From: Nostoc sp. T09
GTDB lineage: Bacteria; Cyanobacteriota; Cyanobacteriia; Cyanobacteriales; Nostocaceae
Direction of reading: 5' to 3'
NCBI RefSeq assembly: GCF_002154695.1
Contig: NZ_MTAV01000013.1
Location: 1 to 48,124 of the forward strand
DNA: 48,124 nucleotides
The notes below the pieces were generated by a model that saw only the letters and a list, made by a program, of their open reading frames with translations, ran no database searches and was not told the origin of the DNA. How positions within the stretch are numbered: position 1 is the first letter of the stretch; each line of letters starts with the position of its first letter. Position numbers and translations under genes: made by a program. Positions 18,509 to 25,961 of this stretch are shown piece by piece.

Positions 18509-19378
18509 GTGTTTTCAATAGCAATTCAACAGCAACAATACAAAACCTACATTCTTTCTGATGAAATCGCTGGTTCCCAACTGGAAGTTGTTCCAGAACG
18601 CGGCGGTATTATCACCCGTTGGCGCATCCAAGGTCAAGAAGTTCTTTACCTAGATGCGGAACGCTTTGCTCATCCTGAATTGAGCGTTAGAGGCGGAATT
18701 CCGATTTTGTTTCCTATCTGTGGCAATTTGCCAGAAAACACTTATAGCCACAATGGACAAACCTATACTCTCAAACAACATGGCTTTGCCCGTGACTTAC
18801 CTTGGCAAGTAACTGAACAAGTAACTCACGAGAAGGCTAGCCTCACCTTAGTTCTTAATAGCAACGAGCAAACACGAGCTGTTTATCCTTTTGACTTTCA
18901 ACTGGCTTTCACCTACGAACTGCAAGGCAATACCTTAGAAATTCGGCAGCAGTATCAGAATTTGTCATCAACACCATTGCCTTTTTCTATGGGGTTCCAT
19001 CCCTACTTTGTAACTTCTGATAAAAATCAACTAGAGTTTGCCATCCCTTCTGGTGAATATCAAAACCAGAGAACCAAGGAAATTTCTCCATTTCATGGTA
19101 ATTTTGATTTTGGTCTCGATGAAATCGACGTTGCCTTTAAGCAGCTAACCAGTCAGTCTGCCTCTGTTGTAGACAACAGCAGAAAGTTAAAACTGACTCT
19201 AAATTACGGGAATGAATATCCGATTTTGGTGTTTTGGACAATCAAAGGTAAAGAGTTCTATTGTCTAGAACCTTGGAGTGCGCCCCGCAACGCGCTGAAC
19301 ACTGGCGAACATCTGACTGTGTTAGACCCAGGTACTAGTTATCAAGCATCTGTAAGGTTAACAGCCAATTTTTTCTAA
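18509..19378 (+). CDS. Aldose 1-epimerase family protein
   Basis: This 289-aa protein fits the galactose mutarotase-like family, with a beta-sandwich throughout. Visible motifs: GGIITRWRIQGQEVLYLD near residue 31, RGGIPILFPICGNLP (about 72-86, the family's substrate-site Arg and Pro-Ile-Cys/Phe-Gly segment), HGFARDLPW with the catalytic-type His, SMGFHPYF with the second conserved His, and CLEPWSAPRNALN near the end with the catalytic-type Glu. It probably interconverts anomers of hexoses or hexose-6-phosphates (YeaD-like). The start codon is GTG. It lies 91 bases after pdhA with the repeat hairpin between them, so co-transcription is uncertain. Confidence 0.88.
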   Translation: MFSIAIQQQQYKTYILSDEIAGSQLEVVPERGGIITRWRIQGQEVLYLDAERFAHPELSVRGGIPILFPICGNLPENTYSHNGQTYTLKQHGFARDLPWQVTEQVTHEKASLTLVLNSNEQTRAVYPFDFQLAFTYELQGNTLEIRQQYQNLSSTPLPFSMGFHPYFVTSDKNQLEFAIPSGEYQNQRTKEISPFHGNFDFGLDEIDVAFKQLTSQSASVVDNSRKLKLTLNYGNEYPILVFWTIKGKEFYCLEPWSAPRNALNTGEHLTVLDPGTSYQASVRLTANFF

Positions 19379-19383
19379 ACCCC

Positions 19384-19414
19384 TTTACAAAACTATAGAT
19401 GTTGATGCTATAAT
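19384..19414 (+). promoter_or_regulatory. Probable promoter of tRNA-Lys
   Basis: A perfect TATAAT (19409-19414) lies 26 bases before the tRNA. TTTACA (19384-19389) could be its -35 box, though the 19-base spacing is long. A small hairpin GTTGT-GAAAA-ACAAC (19421-19435) follows and would be part of the leader removed by processing. Confidence 0.5.
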
Positions 19415-19440
19415 TGCAAAGTTGTGAAAAACAACTTAAC

Positions 19441-19512
19441 GGGTCGCTAACTCAACGGTAGAGTACTCGGCTTTTAACCGATTAGTTCCGGGTTCGAATC
19501 CCGGGCGACCCA
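19441..19512 (+). tRNA. tRNA-Lys (anticodon UUU)
   Basis: The 72 bases fold into a complete cloverleaf. The acceptor stem GGGTCGC/GCGACCC carries discriminator A; D-arm ACTC/GAGT; anticodon loop CTTTTAA gives UUU; T-arm CCGGG/CCCGG with TTCGAAT. The CCA end is not encoded. The last anticodon-stem pair (27-43) is C-U, a mismatch. The sequence closely resembles plastid trnK(UUU). It stands alone with its own TATAAT box, and reading the opposite strand as protein gives only an artefact. Confidence 0.97.
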
Positions 19513-19706
19513 TATCAAAGGAAAAATGCTCGCTAAAACTTGAGAAAGAAAAGTTGAGGCGAGCTTTGTTATTAATAAGAAGTTTGTGGATGCGCAGACA
19601 CAAGCGACTTGTCGATAGCAGTTTATGTGCGGGGCGCACCTTCAGAATGGAACAAAGCTAGGGAAAGATTGAATATTTATGCTTAAATAAAAATCTTTTT
19701 GTTAGG

Positions 19707-19720
19707 AGACATCGCTTTTG
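19707..19720. repeat. Direct repeat copy 1 (AGACATCGCTTTTG)
   Basis: This 14-base sequence is repeated exactly at 20551-20564, so the two copies bracket the Uma2 gene. The second copy sits in a recognised dispersed repeat (20531-20560). Confidence 0.6.
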
Positions 19721-19822
19721 GGGATGGTGATTTAGACAATTAGATAAGCGATCGCACAATACCTACAATAAACTTCCTCAGTTCGGTAGGATAGGCATAG
19801 GCTAAACCCAAGTACCATCATC

Positions 19823-20509
19823 ATGGTAAAAACACCTCCACAACATCGGACAATTCCCCTTTTGGAAAATGGCGACAAACTCAATCGTTATGAATTTGAG
19901 CGTCGTTACAACGCTATGCTCAATCTGAAAAAAGCCGAATTGATCGAAGGAATTGTCTATATCATGCCTGCTGCTTTGCGTTTTAGAAGTCACGGTCAAC
20001 CACATAGTCAAATTATTGGTTGGTTATTTAGTTATGAAGCCATGACTCCAGGTTTGGCGTTGGGAGTTGAGCCGACTGTACGTCTAGACCTGGATAACGC
20101 ACCGCAACCAGATGCCGTTCTACTCATTGACCAAGAAGCAGGTGGTCAAGCAAGGGTGAGTGATGATGATTATATAGAAGGAGCGCCAGAGTTAGTTGTC
20201 GAAATTGCCGCTAGCAATGTTGCAATTGACCTTCATGCCAAAAAACAGGCTTATCGCCGCAATGGAGTCAAAGAATATATCGTTTGGCAAGTTCTTGATC
20301 AGAAATTAATTTGGTTCTATCTGGAACAGGGTGAGTATCTAGAGTTAGCCAGTGATAGTAATGGAATTCTGCGAAGTCAGGTTTTTCCGGGGCTATGGTT
20401 AGCGGTAGCAGAATTATTAGCGGGGAATATGCAGTCAGTGTTGACTGTGTTACAAACAGGCTTGCAATCTCCTGAACACGCAGCATTTGTTCAGAAACTA
20501 GCGCCTTAA
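19823..20509 (+). CDS. Uma2 family (DUF820) putative restriction-type endonuclease
   Basis: A 228-aa protein of the Uma2/DUF820 family, PD-(D/E)xK nuclease-fold proteins very abundant in cyanobacteria. The catalytic pattern is visible: LDLDNAPQPDAVLL supplies the Asp, PELVVEIAASNVAIDLHAKK supplies the Glu-x-n-Lys, followed by AYRRNGVKEYIVW, the usual end of the fold. N-terminally LLENGDKLNRYEFERRY is the family opening; KAELIEGIVYIMP is the first strand pair. The genome role is uncertain (often ascribed to restriction or mobile DNA), and no methylase lies near. It is bracketed by a 14-base direct repeat. ATG start. Confidence 0.92.
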   Translation: MVKTPPQHRTIPLLENGDKLNRYEFERRYNAMLNLKKAELIEGIVYIMPAALRFRSHGQPHSQIIGWLFSYEAMTPGLALGVEPTVRLDLDNAPQPDAVLLIDQEAGGQARVSDDDYIEGAPELVVEIAASNVAIDLHAKKQAYRRNGVKEYIVWQVLDQKLIWFYLEQGEYLELASDSNGILRSQVFPGLWLAVAELLAGNMQSVLTVLQTGLQSPEHAAFVQKLAP

Positions 20510-20530
20510 TTGACTTTAAGCGCTAAAAGT

Positions 20531-20564
20531 GCATAGGCTTAGTCCGTCGTAGACATCGCTTTTG
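20531..20564. repeat. Dispersed cyanobacterial repeat (TAGTCCGTCGTAGACATCGC)
   Basis: The stretch around 20541-20560 is a variant of a repeat found many times in Nostoc-type genomes (GTAGCCCGTCGTAGACATCGC-like). Its last 14 bases (20551-20564) are the second copy of the direct repeat found at 19707-19720. Confidence 0.55.
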
Positions 20565-20609
20565 ATCAATTATCTAGAATACAGGACTACCAAAGCCCTA
20601 AACGGTGGG

Positions 20610-20623
20610 GTAGCTGACTGTAC
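20610..20623. promoter_or_regulatory. Candidate NtcA site GTA-N8-TAC upstream of fbaA
   Basis: GTA at 20610-20612 and TAC at 20621-20623 flank eight bases, exactly the consensus of the nitrogen regulator NtcA. It overlaps a small palindrome ACTGTACAGT (20616-20625). A -10-like TATAAG at 20640 is closer than the usual ~22 bases. The TATAAT at 20700 is too far for classical activation. By chance such a site is expected occasionally, so this is tentative. Confidence 0.35.
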
Positions 20624-20671
20624 AGTAAGTTATTGTGAATATAAGGCACATTTATGAGCTGTAGCGTAAAG

Positions 20672-20723
20672 TTTTTCAACATAAGCACACATCACTAGTT
20701 ATAATTTCCTATATGTTGAAAAA
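20672..20723. promoter_or_regulatory. fbaA promoter inside a 12-bp inverted repeat
   Basis: TTTTTCAACATA (20672-20683) is the exact reverse complement of TATGTTGAAAAA (20712-20723). Between them sits a perfect TATAAT (20700-20705). The arms would cover the -35 area and the transcription start, the layout of a repressor or activator operator. They could also pair in RNA if transcription begins upstream. The regulator is unknown. Confidence 0.5.
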
Positions 20724-20815
20724 ACTCTTAAGATTAGCGTAACAATTACATTAATGGTAAATAATTACGCTTCTCTCACACCGACTAGCTGACAACCACA
20801 TTAGGAGGACTATCT

Positions 20816-21895
20816 ATGGCGCTTGTACCATTAAGGCTGTTGTTGGATCACGCGGCTGAAAACGGTTACGGCATCCCAGCTTTCAATGTTAACAACTTGG
20901 AACAAATTCAGGCTATCCTGAAGGCTGCTGTAGAGACAGATAGCCCTGTAATTTTGCAAGCTTCTCGTGGCGCTCGTAACTATGCAGGAGAAAACTTCCT
21001 GCGCCATTTGATTTTGGCTGCGGTGGAAACCTATCCTCAGATTCCCATTGTCATGCACCAAGATCATGGTAATGCTCCTTCTACCTGCTACTCAGCAATT
21101 AAGAATAACTTCACCAGCGTGATGATGGATGGTTCGCTGGAAGCTGATGCTAAGACCCCCGCAAGCTTCGAGTACAACGTCCGTGTTACCAGCGAAGTGG
21201 TGAATGTAGCTCATTCTCTAGGTGTCAGCGTTGAAGGCGAACTCGGTTGCTTAGGTTCTCTAGAAACTGGTGCGGGTGAAGCTGAAGATGGTCATGGTTT
21301 TGAGGGTACACTCGATCACTCTCAATTACTGACCGACCCCGACGAAGCTGTAAACTTCGTAGAGCAAACCAAAGTAGATGCTTTGGCCGTTGCTATTGGT
21401 ACTAGCCACGGTGCTTACAAGTTTACCCGTAAGCCGACTGGCGAAATTTTAGCAATTAGCCGCATTGAAGAAATTCACCGCCGTTTGCCTAACACCCACT
21501 TGGTAATGCACGGTTCCTCCTCCGTACCTGAAGATTTAATTGCTCTGATTAACCAGTATGGTGGTGCAATTCCTGAAACTTACGGCGTACCTGTAGAAGA
21601 AATTCAAAAAGGTATCAAGAGCGGTGTACGTAAGGTAAACATTGACACTGACAACCGTCTGGCAATTACTGCTGCGGTACGTGAAGCTCTAGCAAAAAAT
21701 CCCAAGGAATTTGACCCTCGTCACTTCCTCAAGCCTTCTATTGTTTATATGCAGAAGGTTTGTGCTGAACGCTATCAACAATTTGGTACAGCTGGTAACG
21801 CTAGCAAGATTAAGCAAATTTCTTTGGAAGATTTTGCTGCTAAGTATGCAAAAGGCGAACTCAACGTTGTCACTAAGTCAGCAGCTAAAGTCTAA
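20816..21895 (+). CDS. fbaA: Class II fructose-1,6-bisphosphate aldolase
   Basis: This 359-aa protein is the class II, metal-dependent aldolase of the Calvin cycle (CbbA type). It interconverts fructose-1,6-bisphosphate (and sedoheptulose-1,7-bisphosphate) with triose phosphates. The zinc-ligand motif IVMHQDHG, the acidic [20 protein letters not shown] segment, the TSHGAYKF signature and VMHGSSSVP and [13 protein letters not shown] phosphate-site segments are all intact. Length is standard. A strong AGGAGG precedes the ATG by 7 bases, suggesting high expression. Upstream lie an operator-like inverted repeat and an NtcA-like site. Two hairpins follow the stop codon. Confidence 0.97.
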   Translation: MALVPLRLLLDHAAENGYGIPAFNVNNLEQIQAILKAAVETDSPVILQASRGARNYAGENFLRHLILAAVETYPQIPIVMHQDHGNAPSTCYSAIKNNFTSVMMDGSLEADAKTPASFEYNVRVTSEVVNVAHSLGVSVEGELGCLGSLETGAGEAEDGHGFEGTLDHSQLLTDPDEAVNFVEQTKVDALAVAIGTSHGAYKFTRKPTGEILAISRIEEIHRRLPNTHLVMHGSSSVPEDLIALINQYGGAIPETYGVPVEEIQKGIKSGVRKVNIDTDNRLAITAAVREALAKNPKEFDPRHFLKPSIVYMQKVCAERYQQFGTAGNASKIKQISLEDFAAKYAKGELNVVTKSAAKV

Positions 21896-21914
21896 TTTGG
21901 TTAAACAATAATTA

Positions 21915-21937
21915 GGAGCAAAGTACTCCTTTGCTCC
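21915..21937 (+). other. Hairpin after fbaA (first of two)
   Basis: GGAGCAAAG (21915-21923) and CTTTGCTCC (21929-21937) pair perfectly over 9 bp with a 5-base loop. No T run follows, so it may protect the 3' end of the transcript rather than end it. Confidence 0.6.
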
Positions 21938-21971
21938 GATTAAGCTGGAAATTGTGATTTTAAGAGAGATT

Positions 21972-22003
21972 AACCAGGTAGCACTTTAGTTACTTGGTTT
22001 TTT
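21972..22003 (+). terminator. Rho-independent terminator of fbaA
   Basis: AACCAGGTA (21972-21980) pairs with TACTTGGTT (21991-21999) through one G-T pair, and six T residues follow (21998-22003). It lies 77 bases past the stop codon. Confidence 0.75.
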
Positions 22004-22104
22004 CGTTGGCATTGAGCATTGGGCTTTTGTCAGTTGTAAGTGGGAACAGGGAACAGGAAATTCCAGTGATTAATAGACATCTTGCATGAATCCAATCATG
22101 CCCT

Positions 22105-22152
22105 CAGACTTGAAGTCTGGGGCTAGACAAACAAAGCCTGCCTCCGCAGGCT
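22105..22152. repeat. Double palindromic repeat (CAGACTT / AGCCTGC arms)
   Basis: CAGACTT-G-AAGTCTG (22105-22119) is followed by AGCCTGC-CTCC-GCAGGCT (22135-22152). The second core matches the palindrome at 1042-1071. Both belong to a style of dispersed element common in Nostocaceae. Confidence 0.6.
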
Positions 22153-22296
22153 AAATACTTTAAATTAAGTAAAAACTAGTTTTTATGTTAGAAATTCAGG
22201 CTAATAAATATTTGTGCAAGAGGTCTAATAGTTAGTCTCCTTGTTTTCCTCATCTTCCTCATCCTTTTTGTCTCCTCAGTCCCCAGTCCCCAGTCG

Positions 22297-23583
22297 CTAT
22301 TCTCCCGCTAACCGGATAGCCACACTACCGCCGTGGGCTGGCAAACCTTCTGCTTGTGCTAGTGTCACTGCTGCTTTACCTATTGTTTGTAATGCTTGTT
22401 GATTACATTCCAAATAAGTAATACGTTTCAAAAAGTCGTAGACACTCAAGCCAGAAGCAAAACGGGCAGAACGGGCAGTTGGTAGCACATGGTTGGGTCC
22501 GCCTAAATAATCGCCAATAGCTTCTGGTGTATAGCGTCCTAAAAATAGGCTACCAGCACATTTGATTTGGTTGGCAAGCAATTGGGGATTATCTACACAT
22601 AATTCCACGTGTTCTGGTGCTAGCTGGTTTAGTAAGGGAATACTTTCTGCCAAATCATTGACAATAATTACTGCCCCATGTTTTTGCCAACTGGCGGTAG
22701 CTACCTCCTTGGTAGCCAGATTTGTCAAAATCTGCTCAACTGCCGCGATCGCTTTTTGTGCGAATATTTCGGAATCGGTAATTAAAATCGATTGGGCGCT
22801 GGGATCGTGTTCGGCTTGCGATAGTAAATCCCAAGCAATCCAATCTGGATTGTTCTTATCATCTGCGACAACGAGAATTTCCGATGGACCGGCAATACTG
22901 TCAATTCCTACTGTGCCAAATACTTGGCGTTTAGCTTCGGCAACATAGGCATTACCAGGCCCGACAATTTTATCGACAGGGGCAATAGTTTCTGTGCCAT
23001 AGGCTAAGGCTGCGATCGCTTGTGCCCCACCAATACCGTATATTTCCGTTACACCAGCAATCTTAGCTGCTGCCAATACTGCTGGATTAATCTCACCACG
23101 CGGCATTGGCACTGTCATCACAATCCGATCTACCCCAGCAATTTTCGCTGGTAGGGCATTCATCAATACAGAACTAGGATAGCTGGCACGTCCTCCGGGA
23201 ACATAAATTCCTACTTGTGTCAGTGCTACCCAATTTAATCCCAATCTGACCCCGACTGTATCAGTGTAGCCAACATCTTGGGGCAGTTGCTTTTCATGGA
23301 ACGCTGCAATTCTTTCGGCGGCTAGTTCTAATGCGGCTTTGACATCAGCCGGACATTGGGCTGCAAGTTCTGCAATAAATGTATCGCTTAGACGCAAAGA
23401 TTGGGAATTGTAATGGTCAAAGCGGCTGGTATATTCCTGAACTGCGGCATCACCACGCACTTTGACATCAGCCAGAATATCTCGTACTGTCCCGCTAACA
23501 TCAACAGTTGCTTCCCGGCGATCGTTCACAAGTGCTTTGAATTTGGCAGAAAAATCTTTTTCGGTTGTTTGAAGTAGCTGCAT
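22297..23583 (-). CDS. hisD: Histidinol dehydrogenase
   Basis: At 428 aa it is the normal length for HisD, the zinc enzyme that oxidises L-histidinol to L-histidine in two NAD-dependent steps. Recognisable segments: YVPGGRASYPSSVLMNALPA, the nucleotide-binding IYGIGGAQAIAALAYGTE, the family signature around IVGPGNAYVAEAKRQVFG and IDSIAGPSEILVVADD, LAPEHVELCVD with the catalytic-type Glu-His, and the zinc-site GGPNHVLPTARSARF. No other his genes are nearby, as is usual for dispersed cyanobacterial his genes. The ATG at 23583 gives the expected N-terminus. It is convergent with fbaA. Confidence 0.96.
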   Translation of the reverse strand: MQLLQTTEKDFSAKFKALVNDRREATVDVSGTVRDILADVKVRGDAAVQEYTSRFDHYNSQSLRLSDTFIAELAAQCPADVKAALELAAERIAAFHEKQLPQDVGYTDTVGVRLGLNWVALTQVGIYVPGGRASYPSSVLMNALPAKIAGVDRIVMTVPMPRGEINPAVLAAAKIAGVTEIYGIGGAQAIAALAYGTETIAPVDKIVGPGNAYVAEAKRQVFGTVGIDSIAGPSEILVVADDKNNPDWIAWDLLSQAEHDPSAQSILITDSEIFAQKAIAAVEQILTNLATKEVATASWQKHGAVIIVNDLAESIPLLNQLAPEHVELCVDNPQLLANQIKCAGSLFLGRYTPEAIGDYLGGPNHVLPTARSARFASGLSVYDFLKRITYLECNQQALQTIGKAAVTLAQAEGLPAHGGSVAIRLAGE

Positions 23584-23738
23584 GGACAGTATCTTAGATG
23601 CCCTAAGGTTAACAAGAAATTGGGTATAAACATTAATATTTTACCCCAAATTTGTGCTTAAAAAAGCTTAATTTTTAAGGTTATAAGTTGTATATTTACA
23701 AATTAAGCTGTAACTTTCTCGATGGGACTTATTTAATT

Positions 23739-24398
23739 TTAGTAAATAGCTTTCCATCCTTCCACAGTTCGTTTACCAATTGCGCTATCTACCGTTTCTC
23801 CAGTTTCTGACAAGAGCCTAATACTCACATTTTTAGAAGGTGACTTTTTAAGAGCCGTCGCTAATTCGTCGCTGACTTTAAATATATTGTTGTTGCCTTC
23901 TAAACGAAATACCTGTTCGCCTAGTTTTATATAAAGATTACTAATTTGAAGTGTATTGTTAAATACTAAACAATCAGGTACTCTAATCAGGGTACGGTAG
24001 TATGAGCCATAAGAGCAATGGCGATCGCTATAGGCTAACAGAACACGAATAGAGTTTCGGCTCCAAAGGCTAATTACTTCAACCCTAGCATTATTATTAA
24101 CAAAGTTCCGCCAGAAGTAATTACGGTCAAAAATCCCCAAATAATTACCTTCAAAAGGATCATCAATTCTCACAGGCTTTGACCAAGGTACATCCATATT
24201 TGTACCCAAAGCCGCTGATTTCACAACTGGTAGTTCGGCAGAAGCCTTGGCTAGCCGATGGCTTTCTTTTGCCATTACTGTCTGGGAGGAAATTAGGCTT
24301 AGTGTCGCTAAATTCAAAGATGCTAGACCTAATCCTACTATCGCCAGTCTAGGCAAACTCCACATTCTGTCATTTTTACGCTTGGAGTGCATTAACAT
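23739..24398 (-). CDS. Secreted hypothetical protein, 219 aa
   Basis: I do not recognise the family. The N-terminus has basic residues (HSKRKNDR) and a hydrophobic stretch (about 16-38) ending at VMAKES, a likely signal-peptidase I site, so export to the periplasm or outside is expected. The mature part (about 44-219) is rich in aromatic, Asn and Arg residues and mostly beta in character. It contains two Cys (in HCSYGSYY and PDCLVF) that could form a disulfide. A conserved-looking C-terminus KRTVEGWKAIY ends the protein. A nearby in-frame ATG (third codon) is an alternative start. It stands alone between hisD and acylphosphatase. Confidence 0.7.
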   Translation of the reverse strand: MLMHSKRKNDRMWSLPRLAIVGLGLASLNLATLSLISSQTVMAKESHRLAKASAELPVVKSAALGTNMDVPWSKPVRIDDPFEGNYLGIFDRNYFWRNFVNNNARVEVISLWSRNSIRVLLAYSDRHCSYGSYYRTLIRVPDCLVFNNTLQISNLYIKLGEQVFRLEGNNNIFKVSDELATALKKSPSKNVSIRLLSETGETVDSAIGKRTVEGWKAIY

Positions 24399-24759
24399 AA
24401 CTGAATCAAAAACTTAGCTATCAAACTTATCCGCAAATTAATTATGAGTATTTATTCTTTATCGGTATTACTTTAATTAACGGATAGGCATACTACAAAT
24501 ATAGCTTCGATTTTTATCAGTGCTGATGGAACAAGATACTCTAAACCAAACTTTACCTAATCAGATAATCAAACAGACGATTTCAATCTTTTCTAATTGA
24601 AAAAAGCATAAATAGTGATAAATTTATACTTCGTATTTTATATGGTAAGGTATACAAACTCCCATATTTATTTGTGTAAATTATCTTAAACGCGCTGTGT
24701 CATTTTTAAAGCATGCGGATTTATCCGTAGGATAAACTTCATCTGCAAAAGCGTAAGAT
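24399..24759. other. AT-rich intergenic region
   Basis: 361 bases between two minus-strand genes. No gene, terminator or repeat is clear. The GGATTTATCCGTAGGATAAA stretch near 24717-24736 contains a weak inverted repeat (TTTATCC/GGATAAA). Confidence 0.4.
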
Positions 24760-25062
24760 TTAACCTAAATGCTTCACTTCAAATCCACGCAAACTTTCCG
24801 GTTGTTCGTACTCAACTACAACATTTTTTACCACAGCAGCCGGAGGTCCAATGTGACACCAGCGAATCATCTCTTCTACTACTTCTCGTACTCCTTCAAA
24901 AACTGCTTCCACCCGGCTATCGGGAAGATTTCGCACCCAGCCAGTTAATCCCAACTGGCTAGCTGTATCTACTGTGGCGTAGCGATAGCCAACCCCCTGG
25001 ACTCGTCCAGAAATGAAAACATGAGCACGGATTAGCTCTGGTAGCGATGTAGGATTCGGCAT
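24760..25062 (-). CDS. acyP: Acylphosphatase
   Basis: The protein hydrolyses acyl phosphates in the cytoplasm. It has the full acylphosphatase signature: VFISGRVQGVGYRY with the phosphate-binding loop and its Arg, and LTGWVRNLPDSRVEAVFEG with the catalytic Asn. The fold ends with VVVEYEQPESLRGFEV. I chose the Met that opens MPNPTSLPEL, giving 100 aa, close to the family's usual 90-100. The frame is open up to an ATG at 25122, which would add 20 unconserved residues. Neither start has a clear ribosome-binding site. It stands alone. Confidence 0.9.
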   Translation of the reverse strand: MPNPTSLPELIRAHVFISGRVQGVGYRYATVDTASQLGLTGWVRNLPDSRVEAVFEGVREVVEEMIRWCHIGPPAAVVKNVVVEYEQPESLRGFEVKHLG

Positions 25063-25303
25063 TGACTGGTCTATGCTATATGATTTCCAGTGTACTGGGT
25101 TTTTACACAAGGATAAAATCATCCCTATATTTGGCAGTCTAGCTGATTATTAGTGATAAATTGTTTTTCTCTGAGATTGCGATCGCTATTAAGGATGCTT
25201 GTCCACAACAGGTCATCAAGACTGGGGACTATAACCATCAACCGCATCCTAATCTTGCAATTACCAATTACCCAACGTCTAAATTTAAAATTTCAACTTG
25301 CTT

Positions 25304-25681
25304 ATGTCTAACTTGCCACCACTCACTACAGAAACTATTTGGGCAATTCTCAACGAAAAAATTGATGATACAACAGTCAACCAGTTGGTATGGTACTACT
25401 TAGGTTATCGCTACAACTTTGAAACTGGAGAATGGGATAGTAGCAAAGTAGTACCAGAATGGCGCGATGAGTACCCACAACCACCAGATTTTATTGATAG
25501 TCGCCCTGCAACAGTCAAATTAACTCGTTCTATTCCAAAGGAGAATAAACAAATACTTAAAGAAAAATTGGGTTTCAAAGGTTACAAAATTGGCGAATTC
25601 GGACCTCGTCAAACTCGTAGAGCAACAGCAGCGAATTGGTTATTTAGTTATATGCATCAAAATAGCATTAATTCAGACTAA
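25304..25681 (+). CDS. DUF1823 family protein, 125 aa
   Basis: The protein resembles the cyanobacterial/plastid DUF1823 family, whose function I do not know. Typical segments are TETIWAILNEKIDD near the start, VNQLVWYYLGYRYN, the acidic-aromatic PEWRDEYPQPPDFIDSRPAT, and a basic C-terminus FGPRQTRRATAANWLFSYM. It is soluble with no signal peptide. The first in-frame start is TTG at 25298; the ATG at 25304 (MSNLPPL) is the natural one. It lies upstream of the first GH13 gene, but about 280 bases and a 20-bp inverted repeat separate them. Confidence 0.8.
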   Translation: MSNLPPLTTETIWAILNEKIDDTTVNQLVWYYLGYRYNFETGEWDSSKVVPEWRDEYPQPPDFIDSRPATVKLTRSIPKENKQILKEKLGFKGYKIGEFGPRQTRRATAANWLFSYMHQNSINSD

Positions 25682-25905
25682 GCATAAATAGCAGATATTT
25701 TGGCAAAATAGTCTAATTTCCACCTAATATCTGCTAATTTTATGATTACTAAAATTTTATTTTGGGTAAAAACTAACTTTTTAATCGCCATGAAAACTGT
25801 GTATTAAGTAATTGATTATAAATTTCACTAATAATGAATTTAAAATTTATTCCTGGAGATGGAGTAATTACCTAATTATTTATTTCTAGGGAATGATTGG
25901 CTAAT

Positions 25906-25957
25906 TTAATTAGAAGTGAGAAAATACTTTTACCAAGATTTTCTCACTTCTAATTAA
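25906..25957. promoter_or_regulatory. Perfect 20-bp inverted repeat just before the GH13 start codon
   Basis: Bases 25906-25925 are the exact reverse complement of 25938-25957, with a 12-base loop (25926-25937). The right arm ends four bases before the ATG at 25962, so in RNA it would mask the ribosome-binding region. No separate Shine-Dalgarno sequence is visible. It may be an operator, a translational switch, or a terminator for upstream transcripts. Confidence 0.65.
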
Positions 25958-25961
25958 TAAC

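Larger units (their letters stand above)
20510..20815. other. fbaA upstream region
   Basis: This is 306 bases holding a dispersed repeat (20531-20560), an NtcA-like site (20610-20623), a 12-bp inverted repeat around a TATAAT box (20672-20723), and a strong ribosome-binding site AGGAGG (20803-20808) 7 bases before the fbaA ATG. Confidence 0.65.
21896..22296. other. Intergenic region with tandem hairpins and a dispersed repeat
   Basis: This separates convergent fbaA and hisD. It holds two hairpins after fbaA (21915-21937 and 21972-22003), a double palindromic repeat (22105-22152), and a CCCCAGTCCCCAGTC-type degenerate repeat just before the hisD stop. No gene is seen. Confidence 0.6.

Noticed and set aside
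19436-19639. Minus-strand open frame reading GRPGFEPGTNRLKAEYST
   Set aside because: This peptide is the well-known false translation of the antisense strand of a tRNA gene.
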